This document shows, piece by piece, positions 53,326 to 62,381 of a stretch of 64,000 bases of DNA. Position 1 is the first letter of the stretch, and each line of letters opens with the position of its first letter. Location of the stretch: positions 124,001 to 188,000 of the forward strand of contig JBAWXZ010000002.1 in assembly GCA_037143795.1 (NCBI GenBank), given 5' to 3'. The position numbers and the translations under genes were made by a program. The stretch is from Firm-13 sp037143795. Lineage in GTDB: Bacteria; Bacillota; Clostridia; Saccharofermentanales; Saccharofermentanaceae. The notes under the pieces were generated by a model that worked only from the letters and a program-made list of their open reading frames with translations, had not been told where the DNA came from and searched no databases.

Positions 53326-54153
53326 TCAACAACCTTTCAAGTGAAAAAGCTTTGCGATTCTTACATAGAATTGAACAAACAGATATTTGTGAATGGATTT
53401 GCTGAACTCGACAGCATAGGTTAAGTTGCCTGTTCCTATGGCTTTAAAGATCAGTTTTACAGACGCCGAATAGGAATCCCAGATGCGCGGGCAGGAATAT
53501 GCACGCATAGGGAGTACGACCCCGAATACTTTATAGCGTGTATCACCCTGTTCCGAACAATGATCGAAGCCTGGCGTCAGCGAATGTTCGCCGATTTTGA
53601 GATGATGGTTGCTCGAAGAGAGGCAGAATTCGTAATCGACACAGTCGACGAAATACTTGGTGCTGTGCCAGTTCATCTTCTTCAGGTTAGCAAGATAGTA
53701 GAGGCTTCCGCTGTTTATCGCAAGGCGGACATCCTTAACATCAGGACCGTCAGGAGCAGGAGAATCAATAGTTTTTGAATTGAATACGATGGAACTGTAT
53801 TTGTCGGCGAGGCCGATGTTTTTGGTATAAAAACCCGATATATAATCCAGCGTCATGCTGCTGTATACCGTGTCCTGATCAAAAAAGAGCAAAGTCGGGA
53901 ATGAATCATAATAAGCCTGTGCACATACCGCGGCAAGGCCATAGCCCAACCCGACATTTTTGCCGCAGGTAATATATGTAATCTGTGATGCACCTGCGTC
54001 TTCGCTGTGTGCATAATCCCTGATCAGGGCATTCTCCGGGGAATTGTCAAATATATAAATCCTATAACCGCCGCAAGCCGTCTCCCGCACTCTCTGCAGA
54101 ACACTTTCCCCTGGATTATATGTAATGATTCCGACTGCTGTATTTTGGTTCAT
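53326..54153 (-). CDS. Glycosyltransferase family 2 (rhamnosyltransferase-like)
   Basis: A 275-residue transferase. GIITYNPGESV, IFDNSP, FFDQDT (DQD at 92-94) and AINSGSLY are those of GT2 rhamnosyltransferases that extend O-antigen or wall polysaccharides. First gene of the minus-strand operon, divergent from the ChW protein gene at 54418. Confidence 0.88.
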   Translation of the reverse strand: MNQNTAVGIITYNPGESVLQRVRETACGGYRIYIFDNSPENALIRDYAHSEDAGASQITYITCGKNVGLGYGLAAVCAQAYYDSFPTLLFFDQDTVYSSMTLDYISGFYTKNIGLADKYSSIVFNSKTIDSPAPDGPDVKDVRLAINSGSLYYLANLKKMNWHSTKYFVDCVDYEFCLSSSNHHLKIGEHSLTPGFDHCSEQGDTRYKVFGVVLPMRAYSCPRIWDSYSASVKLIFKAIGTGNLTYAVEFSKSIHKYLFVQFYVRIAKLFHLKGC

Positions 54154-54333
54154 TACTTTTCCTCAATGCAAAATAGTCCGCTGATAAATCCTTCTAAGAC
54201 CCTTTGAAGAATAAATAACCTGATTTCATCAGGGCAATTGAGCTCCAAATATCACGAGAATATTACCATATTAGACTATTATGAGCAAGTGAACCGGATT
54301 TGGCAACGAAGGATAAAATAATAGTATGTATAC

Positions 54334-54362
54334 TTGAATCTTGAATAACTATCATATATAGT
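54334..54362 (+). promoter_or_regulatory. Promoter of the ChW-protein cluster
   Basis: TTGAAT (54334-54339) and TATAGT (54357-54362) are 17 bases apart. A transcript starting near 54369 has a ~49-base leader with GGAGG at 54405-54409, supporting GTG 54418 as start. Confidence 0.65.
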
Positions 54363-54417
54363 TGATATAGTTATGAACAATATATACAATAATTGTATTT
54401 CTATGGAGGATGAAGAA

Positions 54418-56310
54418 GTGAAGATTACTCGAAACAATCGGATTTTGTCTGTCGTTCTGGGTCTGATCATGGTATTGGGGGTATTTGCTGTCGGCGGGGA
54501 CAGTGTTGCAGCCACGGCCGCAGTAACAAGCACAATAAGCGGCAGCCTTGTGCAAAGGGGAGATTATCGACTTTACGCCATCAGCATTTCCGGGCCTGAT
54601 GGTGCGTATACCATAACAAGCACGGCAGGTTTTGATGCGGTAGGTTCTTTATATCGTTCGAACGGTACTTTTATTGATACTGACGATGATTCAGCCGGCA
54701 GCAGACAGTTTTTGATGACAGAAAATTTGACGGGACATACGACGTACTTTTTATTGGTCAGCGCATATAGTAATAGCAGCACCGGGAATTTTACGATCAG
54801 TATTGCCGGTGCATCTTCGGTCTCCATAACGCCGGATACAACAACACGCTTTATAAGCATGGATGCACAGAACGGAAATCGTATCACATACATGACAGCG
54901 GCATACAATCAGACGATTAACGCACCAGCCGCACCGACACGTCCGGGTTATGTCTTTGACGGCTGGTATACAGCTGTTACAGGCGGAACACAGATAAGCT
55001 TTCCATATATTGTCAGTACAAATATAGATGTCTATGCTCATTGGACCGGAAGCGGAAACGGGGATGATTACGGCAGCAGTATAGCCGCTGCATACCTATT
55101 AGGAAACAATGTTACTTATGAAGCGCTGCCGGGTGATATTGAAATAGCAGGGGATCAGGATTACTTCAAATTTACACCGGCGTCAAGCGCGGTATATTGC
55201 ATATATTCAGGCGGTTCGCTTGATACGGTGGGCACTTTATATAATGCAGCAGGCGAACTGATAGTTTCGAATGATGACAGCATGGAAACACTTAATTTTT
55301 ATATTGAAGCCGCCCTTGTAGCCGGGCAGACATATTATGTTCGTGTCAGTGATATAGGGGATTCGACCGGTTACTATTCGGTTACTGTAAATATACAGGG
55401 AGTCACTTACCAGAGTCATGTCCAGGATATCGGCTGGCAGGACTGGTCATACAACGGCAGCGTGTCTGGTACCAGCGCACAGTCCAAGCGGCTGGAAGCG
55501 ATTCGTATCAATCTGGGAGCTGACGGAAGCATCGAATACAGGACGCATGTGCAGGACCTGGGTTGGATGGATTGGGTATCTGATGGAGATTTGAGCGGAA
55601 CAAGCGGACAATCCAAAAGACTCGAAGCGATTCAAATCCGCCTGAACGGACCTGCGGAAGAAATGTATGACGTATACTACTGTGTCCATGCACAGAATTA
55701 CGGATGGCTTGACTGGGCTAAAAACGGAGAGTCTTCCGGAACAGCAGGATACGGTTATCGCCTTGAGGCTATCAGGGTAGTACTTGTGCCCAAAGGAGAA
55801 GCAGCGCCGGGTCCTGTGGCACGTACATTTGTGGACCTCTACGCCCCCAAACCAATAGTTGATACAGTCAGTTACCAGACGCATGTACAGGATATCGGCT
55901 GGCAGGCTTATGTATGCAATGCAGAGATGTCCGGTACAAGCGGAGAGTCCAAAAGACTGGAAGCAATTCGAATCAAACTGGAAAACATGGCCGGCGGCAT
56001 CGAATACAGCACACATGTGCAGGACGTGGGCTGGATGAACTTTGTTGCAGATGATGCTTTAAGCGGAACGAGCGGGGAGTCGAAAAGACTCGAAGCGATT
56101 AAGATTCGTCTTACGGGAGCTGCAGCAGAAAAGTATGACGTATATTACTGTGTACATGCACAGAATACAGGCTGGCTTGACTGGGCCAAAAATGGTGAAT
56201 CAGCAGGAACTGCCGGATTCAGCTATCGCCTGGAAGCAATCAAAATAGTACTGGTAATGAAGGGCGCAGCGGCGCCTGGTCCGACGGCACGGACATTTGT
56301 TCAGGGCTGA
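54418..56310 (+). CDS. Secreted PPC/InlB-like protein with six ChW repeats
   Basis: A 630-residue protein from GTG 54418, nine bases after GGAGG (54404-54408); the ATG at 54373 is nearly at the mRNA start and is rejected. Signal peptide (about 1-30, ending SVAA), a PPC-like beta domain, an InlB B-repeat-like stretch (RPGYVFDGWYT then DVYAHWT), a second PPC-like domain (ending near 328), then two ChW triads (329-630). It ends at TFVQG, with no other anchor. Probably a cell-surface binding protein; ligand unknown. Confidence 0.85.
   Translation: MKITRNNRILSVVLGLIMVLGVFAVGGDSVAATAAVTSTISGSLVQRGDYRLYAISISGPDGAYTITSTAGFDAVGSLYRSNGTFIDTDDDSAGSRQFLMTENLTGHTTYFLLVSAYSNSSTGNFTISIAGASSVSITPDTTTRFISMDAQNGNRITYMTAAYNQTINAPAAPTRPGYVFDGWYTAVTGGTQISFPYIVSTNIDVYAHWTGSGNGDDYGSSIAAAYLLGNNVTYEALPGDIEIAGDQDYFKFTPASSAVYCIYSGGSLDTVGTLYNAAGELIVSNDDSMETLNFYIEAALVAGQTYYVRVSDIGDSTGYYSVTVNIQGVTYQSHVQDIGWQDWSYNGSVSGTSAQSKRLEAIRINLGADGSIEYRTHVQDLGWMDWVSDGDLSGTSGQSKRLEAIQIRLNGPAEEMYDVYYCVHAQNYGWLDWAKNGESSGTAGYGYRLEAIRVVLVPKGEAAPGPVARTFVDLYAPKPIVDTVSYQTHVQDIGWQAYVCNAEMSGTSGESKRLEAIRIKLENMAGGIEYSTHVQDVGWMNFVADDALSGTSGESKRLEAIKIRLTGAAAEKYDVYYCVHAQNTGWLDWAKNGESAGTAGFSYRLEAIKIVLVMKGAAAPGPTARTFVQG
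55402..56307 (+). repeat. Two ChW triads, C-terminal module 1
   Basis: Repeats occur in fixed order: A (THVQDIGWQ), B (THVQDLGWM/THVQDVGWM) and C (YCVHAQNxGWLDWAKNG), then a spacer ending FVDLYAP, then A, B, C again ending FVQG. The triads are 465 bases apart. Confidence 0.85.
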
Positions 56311-56372
56311 CCAGCCGGTATCATCTGTATCGGCTTTATAACTAATAAATAAATAGACAGCTTAGACAACAA

Positions 56373-56423
56373 CCTGTAATGCAGGCGCATCCTTTCAAGG
56401 GCGCCTGCATTACAGGCTTTTTT
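56373..56423 (+). terminator. Very strong intrinsic terminator
   Basis: Positions 56373-56388 and 56401-56416 form a perfect sixteen-pair stem with an inner CCTT/AAGG extension, followed by six Ts. It ends the first ChW gene. The rest of 56424-56685 has a small CCCGGCG/CGCCGGG hairpin (56454-56470) and an AT-rich promoter region. Confidence 0.95.
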
Positions 56424-56593
56424 GTGTCCGATAAATTCGGATATATCTGAATGCCCGGCGCATCGCCGGGTGATATGGCGGATAACCATTTTGGAGTCGT
56501 CGGGCGACCGGACATCATGTTCATTATTACGGCTTTTGAAAGGAAAGAAAATTATCAAATATTTCTTATTGCCTGCGATTCTCACAGGTTGTT

Positions 56594-56621
56594 TTGTGAT
56601 ATAAAGAATGTATCTGATAAT
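56594..56621 (+). promoter_or_regulatory. Possible promoter of the second ChW gene
   Basis: TTGTGA (56594-56599) and GATAAT (56616-56621), 16 bases apart, lie 65 bases before the chosen start. Confidence 0.4.
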
Positions 56622-56685
56622 TATAAATGACTATAAAAATGAATGAAGGTGTTGTCACGGCTGAGGGTTAATGGAGGGCGCTGAT

Positions 56686-58836
56686 ATGAAGACTTCACGT
56701 ACCGGTCGATTCTTTTCATTCCTGCTTAGTCTGGTCATGGTATTGGGAATTATTGCAGTCGGAACAGACCGTGTTGCTGCGGCCACGGATCCTTCCACGG
56801 GTCTTGTCTACACAATCACCCCTCTGGGAACTGCAACAATAACCGGGTTTACTGCTCCGGCCGGTTTCGGAGGAATCCTGACGATACCTGCGACACTGGG
56901 CGGAAGGCCTGTTACCATTATTGACAATCGTGCATTCTATTACTGCAGCGGATTGACAGGCGTGACAATTTCCGACAGTGTGACCACTATCGGGACAAAT
57001 GCATTTGCTGATTGCCCGGTACTGACAAGCATTTGGATAGGTGCCGGCGTGAATAGTATTGGTACCGGCGCGTTTGCGGGATGTACTGCATTGACTCAAA
57101 TTCTTGTTGATACTAATAATTTGACATATTTAAGTCAGGACGGTGTACTGTTCAACAAAGCAAAGACATCCCTTATTCAATGTCCGGGCGGAAAGACAGG
57201 CATTTACACCATTCCTGACGGTGTAACCAGTATTGGGGACCTGGCGTTCGAGAACTGTTCAAAACTGACGGGTGTGACAATTCCCGGAAGCGTAATCAGT
57301 ATAGGTGATTGGGGATTGGCTTATTGTTCCGGACTGACAGGTGTGACGATACCAGGCAGTGTAACCGGAATCGGCGAGCGTGCGTTCTACTGTGATTGGA
57401 GATTAGCAGGCATTTCAATCCCTGCCGGCCTGGTAAGTATTGGCTCCAATGCATTTGCGGCCTGTTATGGATTAACCCAAATTCTTGTGGATGCGAACAA
57501 TACGGCATATGCAAGTCAGGAAGGAGTTCTGTTCAACTACGCGAAAACTTCCCTTATTCAATGCCCCGCAGGCAAAACGGGCAGTTATTCCATTCCCGGC
57601 GGTGTGACCGGTATCGGGAATCTGGCATTCGGCGAGTGCACCGGATTGACGGGTATAGTGATCCCAAACAGTGTGACCAGTATGGATGATCTGGCGTTTT
57701 ATGCTTGTTCCGCACTGACAAGTGTATCCATTCCCGGCAGCGTGACCAGCATCGGACAAAATGTGTTTTACGGCTGTGCCAATTTGACCGACGCATTTTT
57801 CTTCGGGAATGCGCCTGCAATCGGTACGGACGTTTTTACAAATTGCGCAGTGGGCTTTAAAGTGGATTATTTGAGTACTTGTTACGGATATACAGACCCG
57901 TGGAATGGTTATGCGGCCGTACCCTTTGCCGTTGGAATAACATACCGTACCCATGTGCAGGATGTCGGCTGGCAGGACTGCGTCAGCGACGGAGCCGTCT
58001 CGGGAACAAGCGGCCAGTCAAAACGCCTGGAGGCAATCTGCATCAATCTGGTGAACTTATCCGGCAGTATCGAATACAAGACGCATGTGCAGGATATCGG
58101 CTGGATGGACTGGGTTGCCGACGGGGCATTAAGCGGGACAAGCGGACAGTCAAAGCGACTGGAAGCGATTCAAATCCGCCTGACAGGTCAGGCTGCAGAA
58201 TTGTATGACGTATATTATCGTGTCCATGCCCAGGAATTCGGCTGGCTGGACTGGGCCAAAAATGGCGCGTCTGCCGGAACTGCAGGCTATTCATACAGAC
58301 TTGAGGCGATTCAAATCGAACTGGTACCCAAAGGCGCAGCAGCACCGGGATCTGAGAGCCGTCCATATGTAGATCTTTACTCTCCGACCGGAGTCCGTTA
58401 TCAGACCCATGTGCAGGATATCGGATGGCAGGATTACGTCGCCAACGGCGCTGTATCCGGGACAAGCGGGCAGTCAAAGCGCCTGGAAGCGATTCGTATT
58501 ATGCTGGGAAACATAGCCGGAGGCATTGAATATAAGACCCATGTACAGGATATCGGCTGGATGGACTGGGTTGCCGACGGGGCATTAAGCGGGACAAGCG
58601 GACAGTCCAAGCGACTGGAAGCAATTCAAATCCGTCTGACAGGCGCCGCAGCAAGCCTTTATGACGTGTATTACTGTGTGCATGCACAGAACACCGGCTG
58701 GCTTGACTGGGCCAAAAACGGCGAGTCGGCGGGAACAGCGGGATTCTCCTACCGCCTTGAGGCGATTAAGGTGGTGCTGGTTCTCAAGGGCGGTGCGGCG
58801 CCGGGTCCGACAACAAGGCCATTTGTGCAGGGTTAA
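56686..58836 (+). CDS. Secreted BspA-like leucine-rich protein with six ChW repeats
   Basis: A 716-residue protein. ATG 56686 is preceded by GGAGG inside an in-frame upstream ATG (56671), so 56686 is the true start. Signal peptide (about 1-28), then LRR_5/BspA-type repeats (about 40-410) with units like LTGVTIPGSVTSIG and GxxAFxxCxxL, then two ChW triads (418-716). BspA repeats mediate binding to host or extracellular proteins in other bacteria. Ends at PFVQG. Followed 24 bases later by the next ChW gene. Confidence 0.88.
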   Translation: MKTSRTGRFFSFLLSLVMVLGIIAVGTDRVAAATDPSTGLVYTITPLGTATITGFTAPAGFGGILTIPATLGGRPVTIIDNRAFYYCSGLTGVTISDSVTTIGTNAFADCPVLTSIWIGAGVNSIGTGAFAGCTALTQILVDTNNLTYLSQDGVLFNKAKTSLIQCPGGKTGIYTIPDGVTSIGDLAFENCSKLTGVTIPGSVISIGDWGLAYCSGLTGVTIPGSVTGIGERAFYCDWRLAGISIPAGLVSIGSNAFAACYGLTQILVDANNTAYASQEGVLFNYAKTSLIQCPAGKTGSYSIPGGVTGIGNLAFGECTGLTGIVIPNSVTSMDDLAFYACSALTSVSIPGSVTSIGQNVFYGCANLTDAFFFGNAPAIGTDVFTNCAVGFKVDYLSTCYGYTDPWNGYAAVPFAVGITYRTHVQDVGWQDCVSDGAVSGTSGQSKRLEAICINLVNLSGSIEYKTHVQDIGWMDWVADGALSGTSGQSKRLEAIQIRLTGQAAELYDVYYRVHAQEFGWLDWAKNGASAGTAGYSYRLEAIQIELVPKGAAAPGSESRPYVDLYSPTGVRYQTHVQDIGWQDYVANGAVSGTSGQSKRLEAIRIMLGNIAGGIEYKTHVQDIGWMDWVADGALSGTSGQSKRLEAIQIRLTGAAASLYDVYYCVHAQNTGWLDWAKNGESAGTAGFSYRLEAIKVVLVLKGGAAPGPTTRPFVQG
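57937..58833 (+). repeat. Two ChW triads, C-terminal module 2
   Basis: Same A-B-C order as module 1. The two B-coding stretches (from 58081 and from 58537, 456 bases apart) are nearly identical over about 100 bases, which points to recent duplication or gene conversion. Confidence 0.85.
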
Positions 58837-58860
58837 CAAAACGAGTAGGAGGAAAAATCG

Positions 58861-59760
58861 ATGAAAATGACAGTAAGAAAAATGACAAGTATCGTCCTGG
58901 CGGCCTTTCTGGTGCTTTTATGTCTCCCGTCATCGGCATTTGCGATGAGAATGCTGCAGCCTGGCGTCACCTACCAGACACATGTGCAGGACACCGGCTG
59001 GATGCCGTCTGTTATTGACGGACAGACCTCAGGTACTACGGGTCTGTCCCTTCGGGCAGAAGCCATCAAAATCAGCTTGCTCAATGTACCGGCTGACGCC
59101 AGTATCAAATATTCGGTTCATGTACAGAATATCGGTTGGATGGATACCGTCATGAATGGTGCGGCCGCAGGAACTACGGCAAGAAGCCTGCGGATGGAAG
59201 CGATTCGGATATCCCTGGAAAATATGGCGGGATACACAGTAGAATATCGCGCCCATGTGCAGGATATCGGCTGGATGGATTGGGTCAGCAATGGCCAGAC
59301 GGCTGGAACCGAAGCAAGAAGTCATCGGCTGGAAGCTGTACAGATACGGTTAGTGCCTGCAGCAGTGAGTCCGGTTACCAGTGCGGATGTTGCTGTTTCA
59401 GAGGGGAGTGTAATTTTTGGATATACATTTGCAGCAGACAGCGGTTCTGTGACATATGCACAGGCAAAATCTGCCCCCTTCTACCTGAATATTGATGAGT
59501 CCACAGTAACCCTTACTGACGGGACATATACTGCCGCCGCTTATTTGAAGGATTTGGGGATTTCGGATAACGGAACAGCAGAATATGCCGACAGTGCAGC
59601 TGTACAGAGTAAGTTCCCCGACCTGCAATTTATTCCTTCACAAATCCTGCTTCATCTGGTTGGTGCAACAGATGTGAATTTCGGTATGAATGCGTGGACA
59701 AAAGATGTAACGGTAATTCTTGATCCCGCTGAGATTGACCTGATTGTACCGGTACGATAA
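58861..59760 (+). CDS. Small secreted ChW protein with unknown C-terminal domain
   Basis: A 299-residue protein. Signal peptide (about 1-30), three ChW repeats (36-165) of the giant-protein type (GTTG / GTTARS / GTEARS), then a ~135-residue domain (165-299) that I do not recognise; it has alternating beta-like strands and an IDESTVTLTDG stretch. GGAGG precedes the ATG. Unlike its neighbours the ChW repeats are N-terminal and the C-terminus lacks FVQG. It belongs to the operon of the LRR protein. Confidence 0.8.
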   Translation: MKMTVRKMTSIVLAAFLVLLCLPSSAFAMRMLQPGVTYQTHVQDTGWMPSVIDGQTSGTTGLSLRAEAIKISLLNVPADASIKYSVHVQNIGWMDTVMNGAAAGTTARSLRMEAIRISLENMAGYTVEYRAHVQDIGWMDWVSNGQTAGTEARSHRLEAVQIRLVPAAVSPVTSADVAVSEGSVIFGYTFAADSGSVTYAQAKSAPFYLNIDESTVTLTDGTYTAAAYLKDLGISDNGTAEYADSAAVQSKFPDLQFIPSQILLHLVGATDVNFGMNAWTKDVTVILDPAEIDLIVPVR

Positions 59761-59845
59761 CCGGGCCGAATGATTTCCGTTTATGTGTCTTTTCCAGGCA
59801 GTCTTACAACGCTGTTATTATTAATTGGAGTTCGGGGGATATGCA

Positions 59846-62164
59846 ATGAAAATCAGGATGAAATTGAATCGAGCATTGTCTGTCATTTTATGCCTGCTAA
59901 TAGTAATGGGAGTGTTTGCGGGAAGCGGCATCACAATAATGGCCGATTCCAATATTGTGTCTGAAAATCAGAATGACACTGAGGTGAACCCTTTTGCAGC
60001 AATGGACAGCCTATACTCGGAATCCCTCAAAACCGCAATAGGAAACGCAGGCGATGCAGCGCCGGGTGCAGCAATATTACAGGAACAGGCAACAGCACTT
60101 TCGCCAGGCCCCGGGCTCAATCGTTTTATCATGGAATTTAAACAGGACTGTTCATATCAACAGATTTACAACCTGATTAAAGACTATTCTTTTGAAGTAA
60201 TTGGCTCAAGCAGCAACCGGGTATTCTCGATTCAATCACAGGATGATCTCAATACAATAAAAGCAAAATTGGACGAATATTGTGTATATATAGAGATAGA
60301 TTTTGTATTGAATGATGGAGAGAATGCTGCAGGTTCACTGTCCCTTGAAGAAAATACAACAAATTCCGAACTGTTCGCAACACCAAATGATACATACTTG
60401 TCATCACAATGGTATTTGTCTGCTCTTAACGTAACGGCAGCCTGGGATTATACAACGGGAACAGACAGTACTTATGTTGCTGTTATTGACTCGGGAATTG
60501 ATAGATACCAGCCGGATCTGATGAACTCCGATATTCGTAACGGCCTTGATGTGATACGCGGCGGTACGGTGGAATTTGATGTTACGGGTCATGGCACAAA
60601 CGTGACCGGAGTCATTGCTGCCACGATGAATAATTATGAGGGAATTGCAGGAATCGCGCCTGATGCGGCAATCATTCCCTACTGTGTCGAGGATGATTCC
60701 GGAGGAATATTATCCTCCGATATAGCATCAGCACTATATGCTGCAGCAGATATCCCCTGTAAGGTTATTAACATAAGTCTTGGCGGAAATTACACCAGTA
60801 CTGTTCAAAATGCAATTACTTATGCATACGGCAAAGGCTGTATTATTGTTGCAGCAGCAGGGAATGACGGTACCGGTGCATATTCGTATCCGGCCTCCTG
60901 TGACGGTGTTATCAGCGTAGGGTCAACAGGGGAAAGTTCTGCCCGGTCATATTTTTCAAATTATAATAATATGCTGGACGTAATGGCACCCGGTGAATAC
61001 ATTTACACAACCAACAGAACCGATGCATCAAGTTATTATGGATCTCACAGCGGGACATCTTTTTCATCCCCCTGCGTTGCGGGTATCGCAGCACTGGCTG
61101 TCAGCTGTGATCCGGAAATTTCCCCCCTGGAGTTTGCGCAGGTATTAGCCGAAACAAGCACGGACCTGGGTTCGGCCGGATATGATGTGTATTACGGATC
61201 CGGTCTTGTAAATGCAGCAAGTCTGCTTGAACGCATAGTTACCAGACCGATTGTAACCTATCGGACGCATGTACAGGATATAGGCTGGCAGGACTATGTC
61301 CGCAACGGAGAAGTATCCGGTACAACCGGACAATCGAAACGCCTCGAAGCAATCAATATCATGCTGATAAATGTGGCAGGCGGTATCGAATACAAGACAC
61401 ACGTGCAGGATATCGGCTGGCAGGATTGGGTGGCGGACGGGGCCATAAGCGGAACAAGCGGCCAGTCGAAGCGGCTGGAAGCGATCCAGATCCGCCTGAC
61501 GGGAACAGCTGCGGATTTGTACGATGTGTATTACTGTGTGCATGCCCAGAATAACGGATGGCTTGACTGGGCGAAAAATGGCGAGCCGGCCGGAACCGCA
61601 GGGTACGGGTATCGACTGGAAGCGATCAAAATTCTCTTGGTAACGAAGGGCGGAGCAGCACCGGGAGCGGTAACACGTCCTTTTGTAGATCTCTACGCTC
61701 CCAAGCCCATTGTTGATACAGTCAGTTACCAGACGCATGTGCAGGATATCGGCTGGCAGGATTATGTCAGCAATGGTGCAGTATCCGGAACAAGCGGGCA
61801 GTCCTTGAGACTCGAAGCAATCCGTATCAAGTTGGAAAATATGGCAGGCGGCATCGAATACCGGACGCATGTACAGGATATTGGCTGGTTGGACTGGGTG
61901 GCTGACGATGCTTTAAGCGGAACAAGCGGACAGTCCAAGCGCCTCGAAGCAATTCAGATTCAATTGACGGGTGCCGCTGCGGAAGTGTACGACGTCTATT
62001 ACTGCGTGCATGCACAGAACTTCGGTTGGCTGGATTGGGCGAAAAACGGCGAGCCGGCAGGCACCGCAGGTTATTCGTACCGGCTTGAAGCGATTGAGAT
62101 AGTGCTGATCCCCAAGGGCGGAGCGGCACCGGGCTCCATTGTACGGCCGTTTGTGCAGGGATGA
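59846..62164 (+). CDS. Secreted subtilisin-family protease with six ChW repeats
   Basis: A 772-residue S8 serine protease. Signal peptide, an inhibitor I9-like propeptide (about 90-165), then the catalytic domain with Asp215 (VIDSGID), His249 (GHGTNV) and Ser405 (SGTSFSSP) plus oxyanion AAAGNDG. Two ChW triads (470-772) end at FVQG. ATG 59846 follows GGGGGA; an in-frame upstream TTG is rejected. It could mature, shed or degrade proteins on the cell surface, including the neighbouring ChW proteins (inference). Confidence 0.92.
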   Translation: MKIRMKLNRALSVILCLLIVMGVFAGSGITIMADSNIVSENQNDTEVNPFAAMDSLYSESLKTAIGNAGDAAPGAAILQEQATALSPGPGLNRFIMEFKQDCSYQQIYNLIKDYSFEVIGSSSNRVFSIQSQDDLNTIKAKLDEYCVYIEIDFVLNDGENAAGSLSLEENTTNSELFATPNDTYLSSQWYLSALNVTAAWDYTTGTDSTYVAVIDSGIDRYQPDLMNSDIRNGLDVIRGGTVEFDVTGHGTNVTGVIAATMNNYEGIAGIAPDAAIIPYCVEDDSGGILSSDIASALYAAADIPCKVINISLGGNYTSTVQNAITYAYGKGCIIVAAAGNDGTGAYSYPASCDGVISVGSTGESSARSYFSNYNNMLDVMAPGEYIYTTNRTDASSYYGSHSGTSFSSPCVAGIAALAVSCDPEISPLEFAQVLAETSTDLGSAGYDVYYGSGLVNAASLLERIVTRPIVTYRTHVQDIGWQDYVRNGEVSGTTGQSKRLEAINIMLINVAGGIEYKTHVQDIGWQDWVADGAISGTSGQSKRLEAIQIRLTGTAADLYDVYYCVHAQNNGWLDWAKNGEPAGTAGYGYRLEAIKILLVTKGGAAPGAVTRPFVDLYAPKPIVDTVSYQTHVQDIGWQDYVSNGAVSGTSGQSLRLEAIRIKLENMAGGIEYRTHVQDIGWLDWVADDALSGTSGQSKRLEAIQIQLTGAAAEVYDVYYCVHAQNFGWLDWAKNGEPAGTAGYSYRLEAIEIVLIPKGGAAPGSIVRPFVQG
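61253..62161 (+). repeat. Two ChW triads, C-terminal module 3
   Basis: A-B-C-spacer-A-B-C as in modules 1 and 2, including the FVDLYAPKPIVDTVSYQTH spacer that is identical to module 1. This sharing shows the modules spread by copying. Confidence 0.88.
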
Positions 62165-62381
62165 TGAAGATTCGCCTGTGTTTATACGTCTGAAAAAGAA
62201 AGGCGCGGTGCAGATTATCAGCTCTGTCTTTTCGGGTCTTTTTAAATTTTAAATTTGGCCTGTAACTATTGATATATTGCCAGTTCCAAGCTGAAAATAA
62301 AATATTACTTTAAATTGGTCCAATTACTATTGGAAAACACTAGTTATGTGCCGAAATTAAAATCTATAATGAGGGTGTTGT

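Noticed and set aside
56454..56470. CCCGGCG/CGCCGGG hairpin before the LRR gene, considered as part of a riboswitch
   Set aside because: No conserved riboswitch core (for example the c-di-GMP motifs) is recognisable around it.
55402..62161. Many regularly spaced near-identical DNA stretches, CRISPR-like at first glance
   Set aside because: They are in-frame coding repeats for ChW domains, with no constant short repeat and variable spacers of CRISPR size.
62365..62370. Perfect TATAAT just before the AbiEi-like gene
   Set aside because: It is only 11 bases from the ATG, so the transcript would start inside the ribosome binding site.
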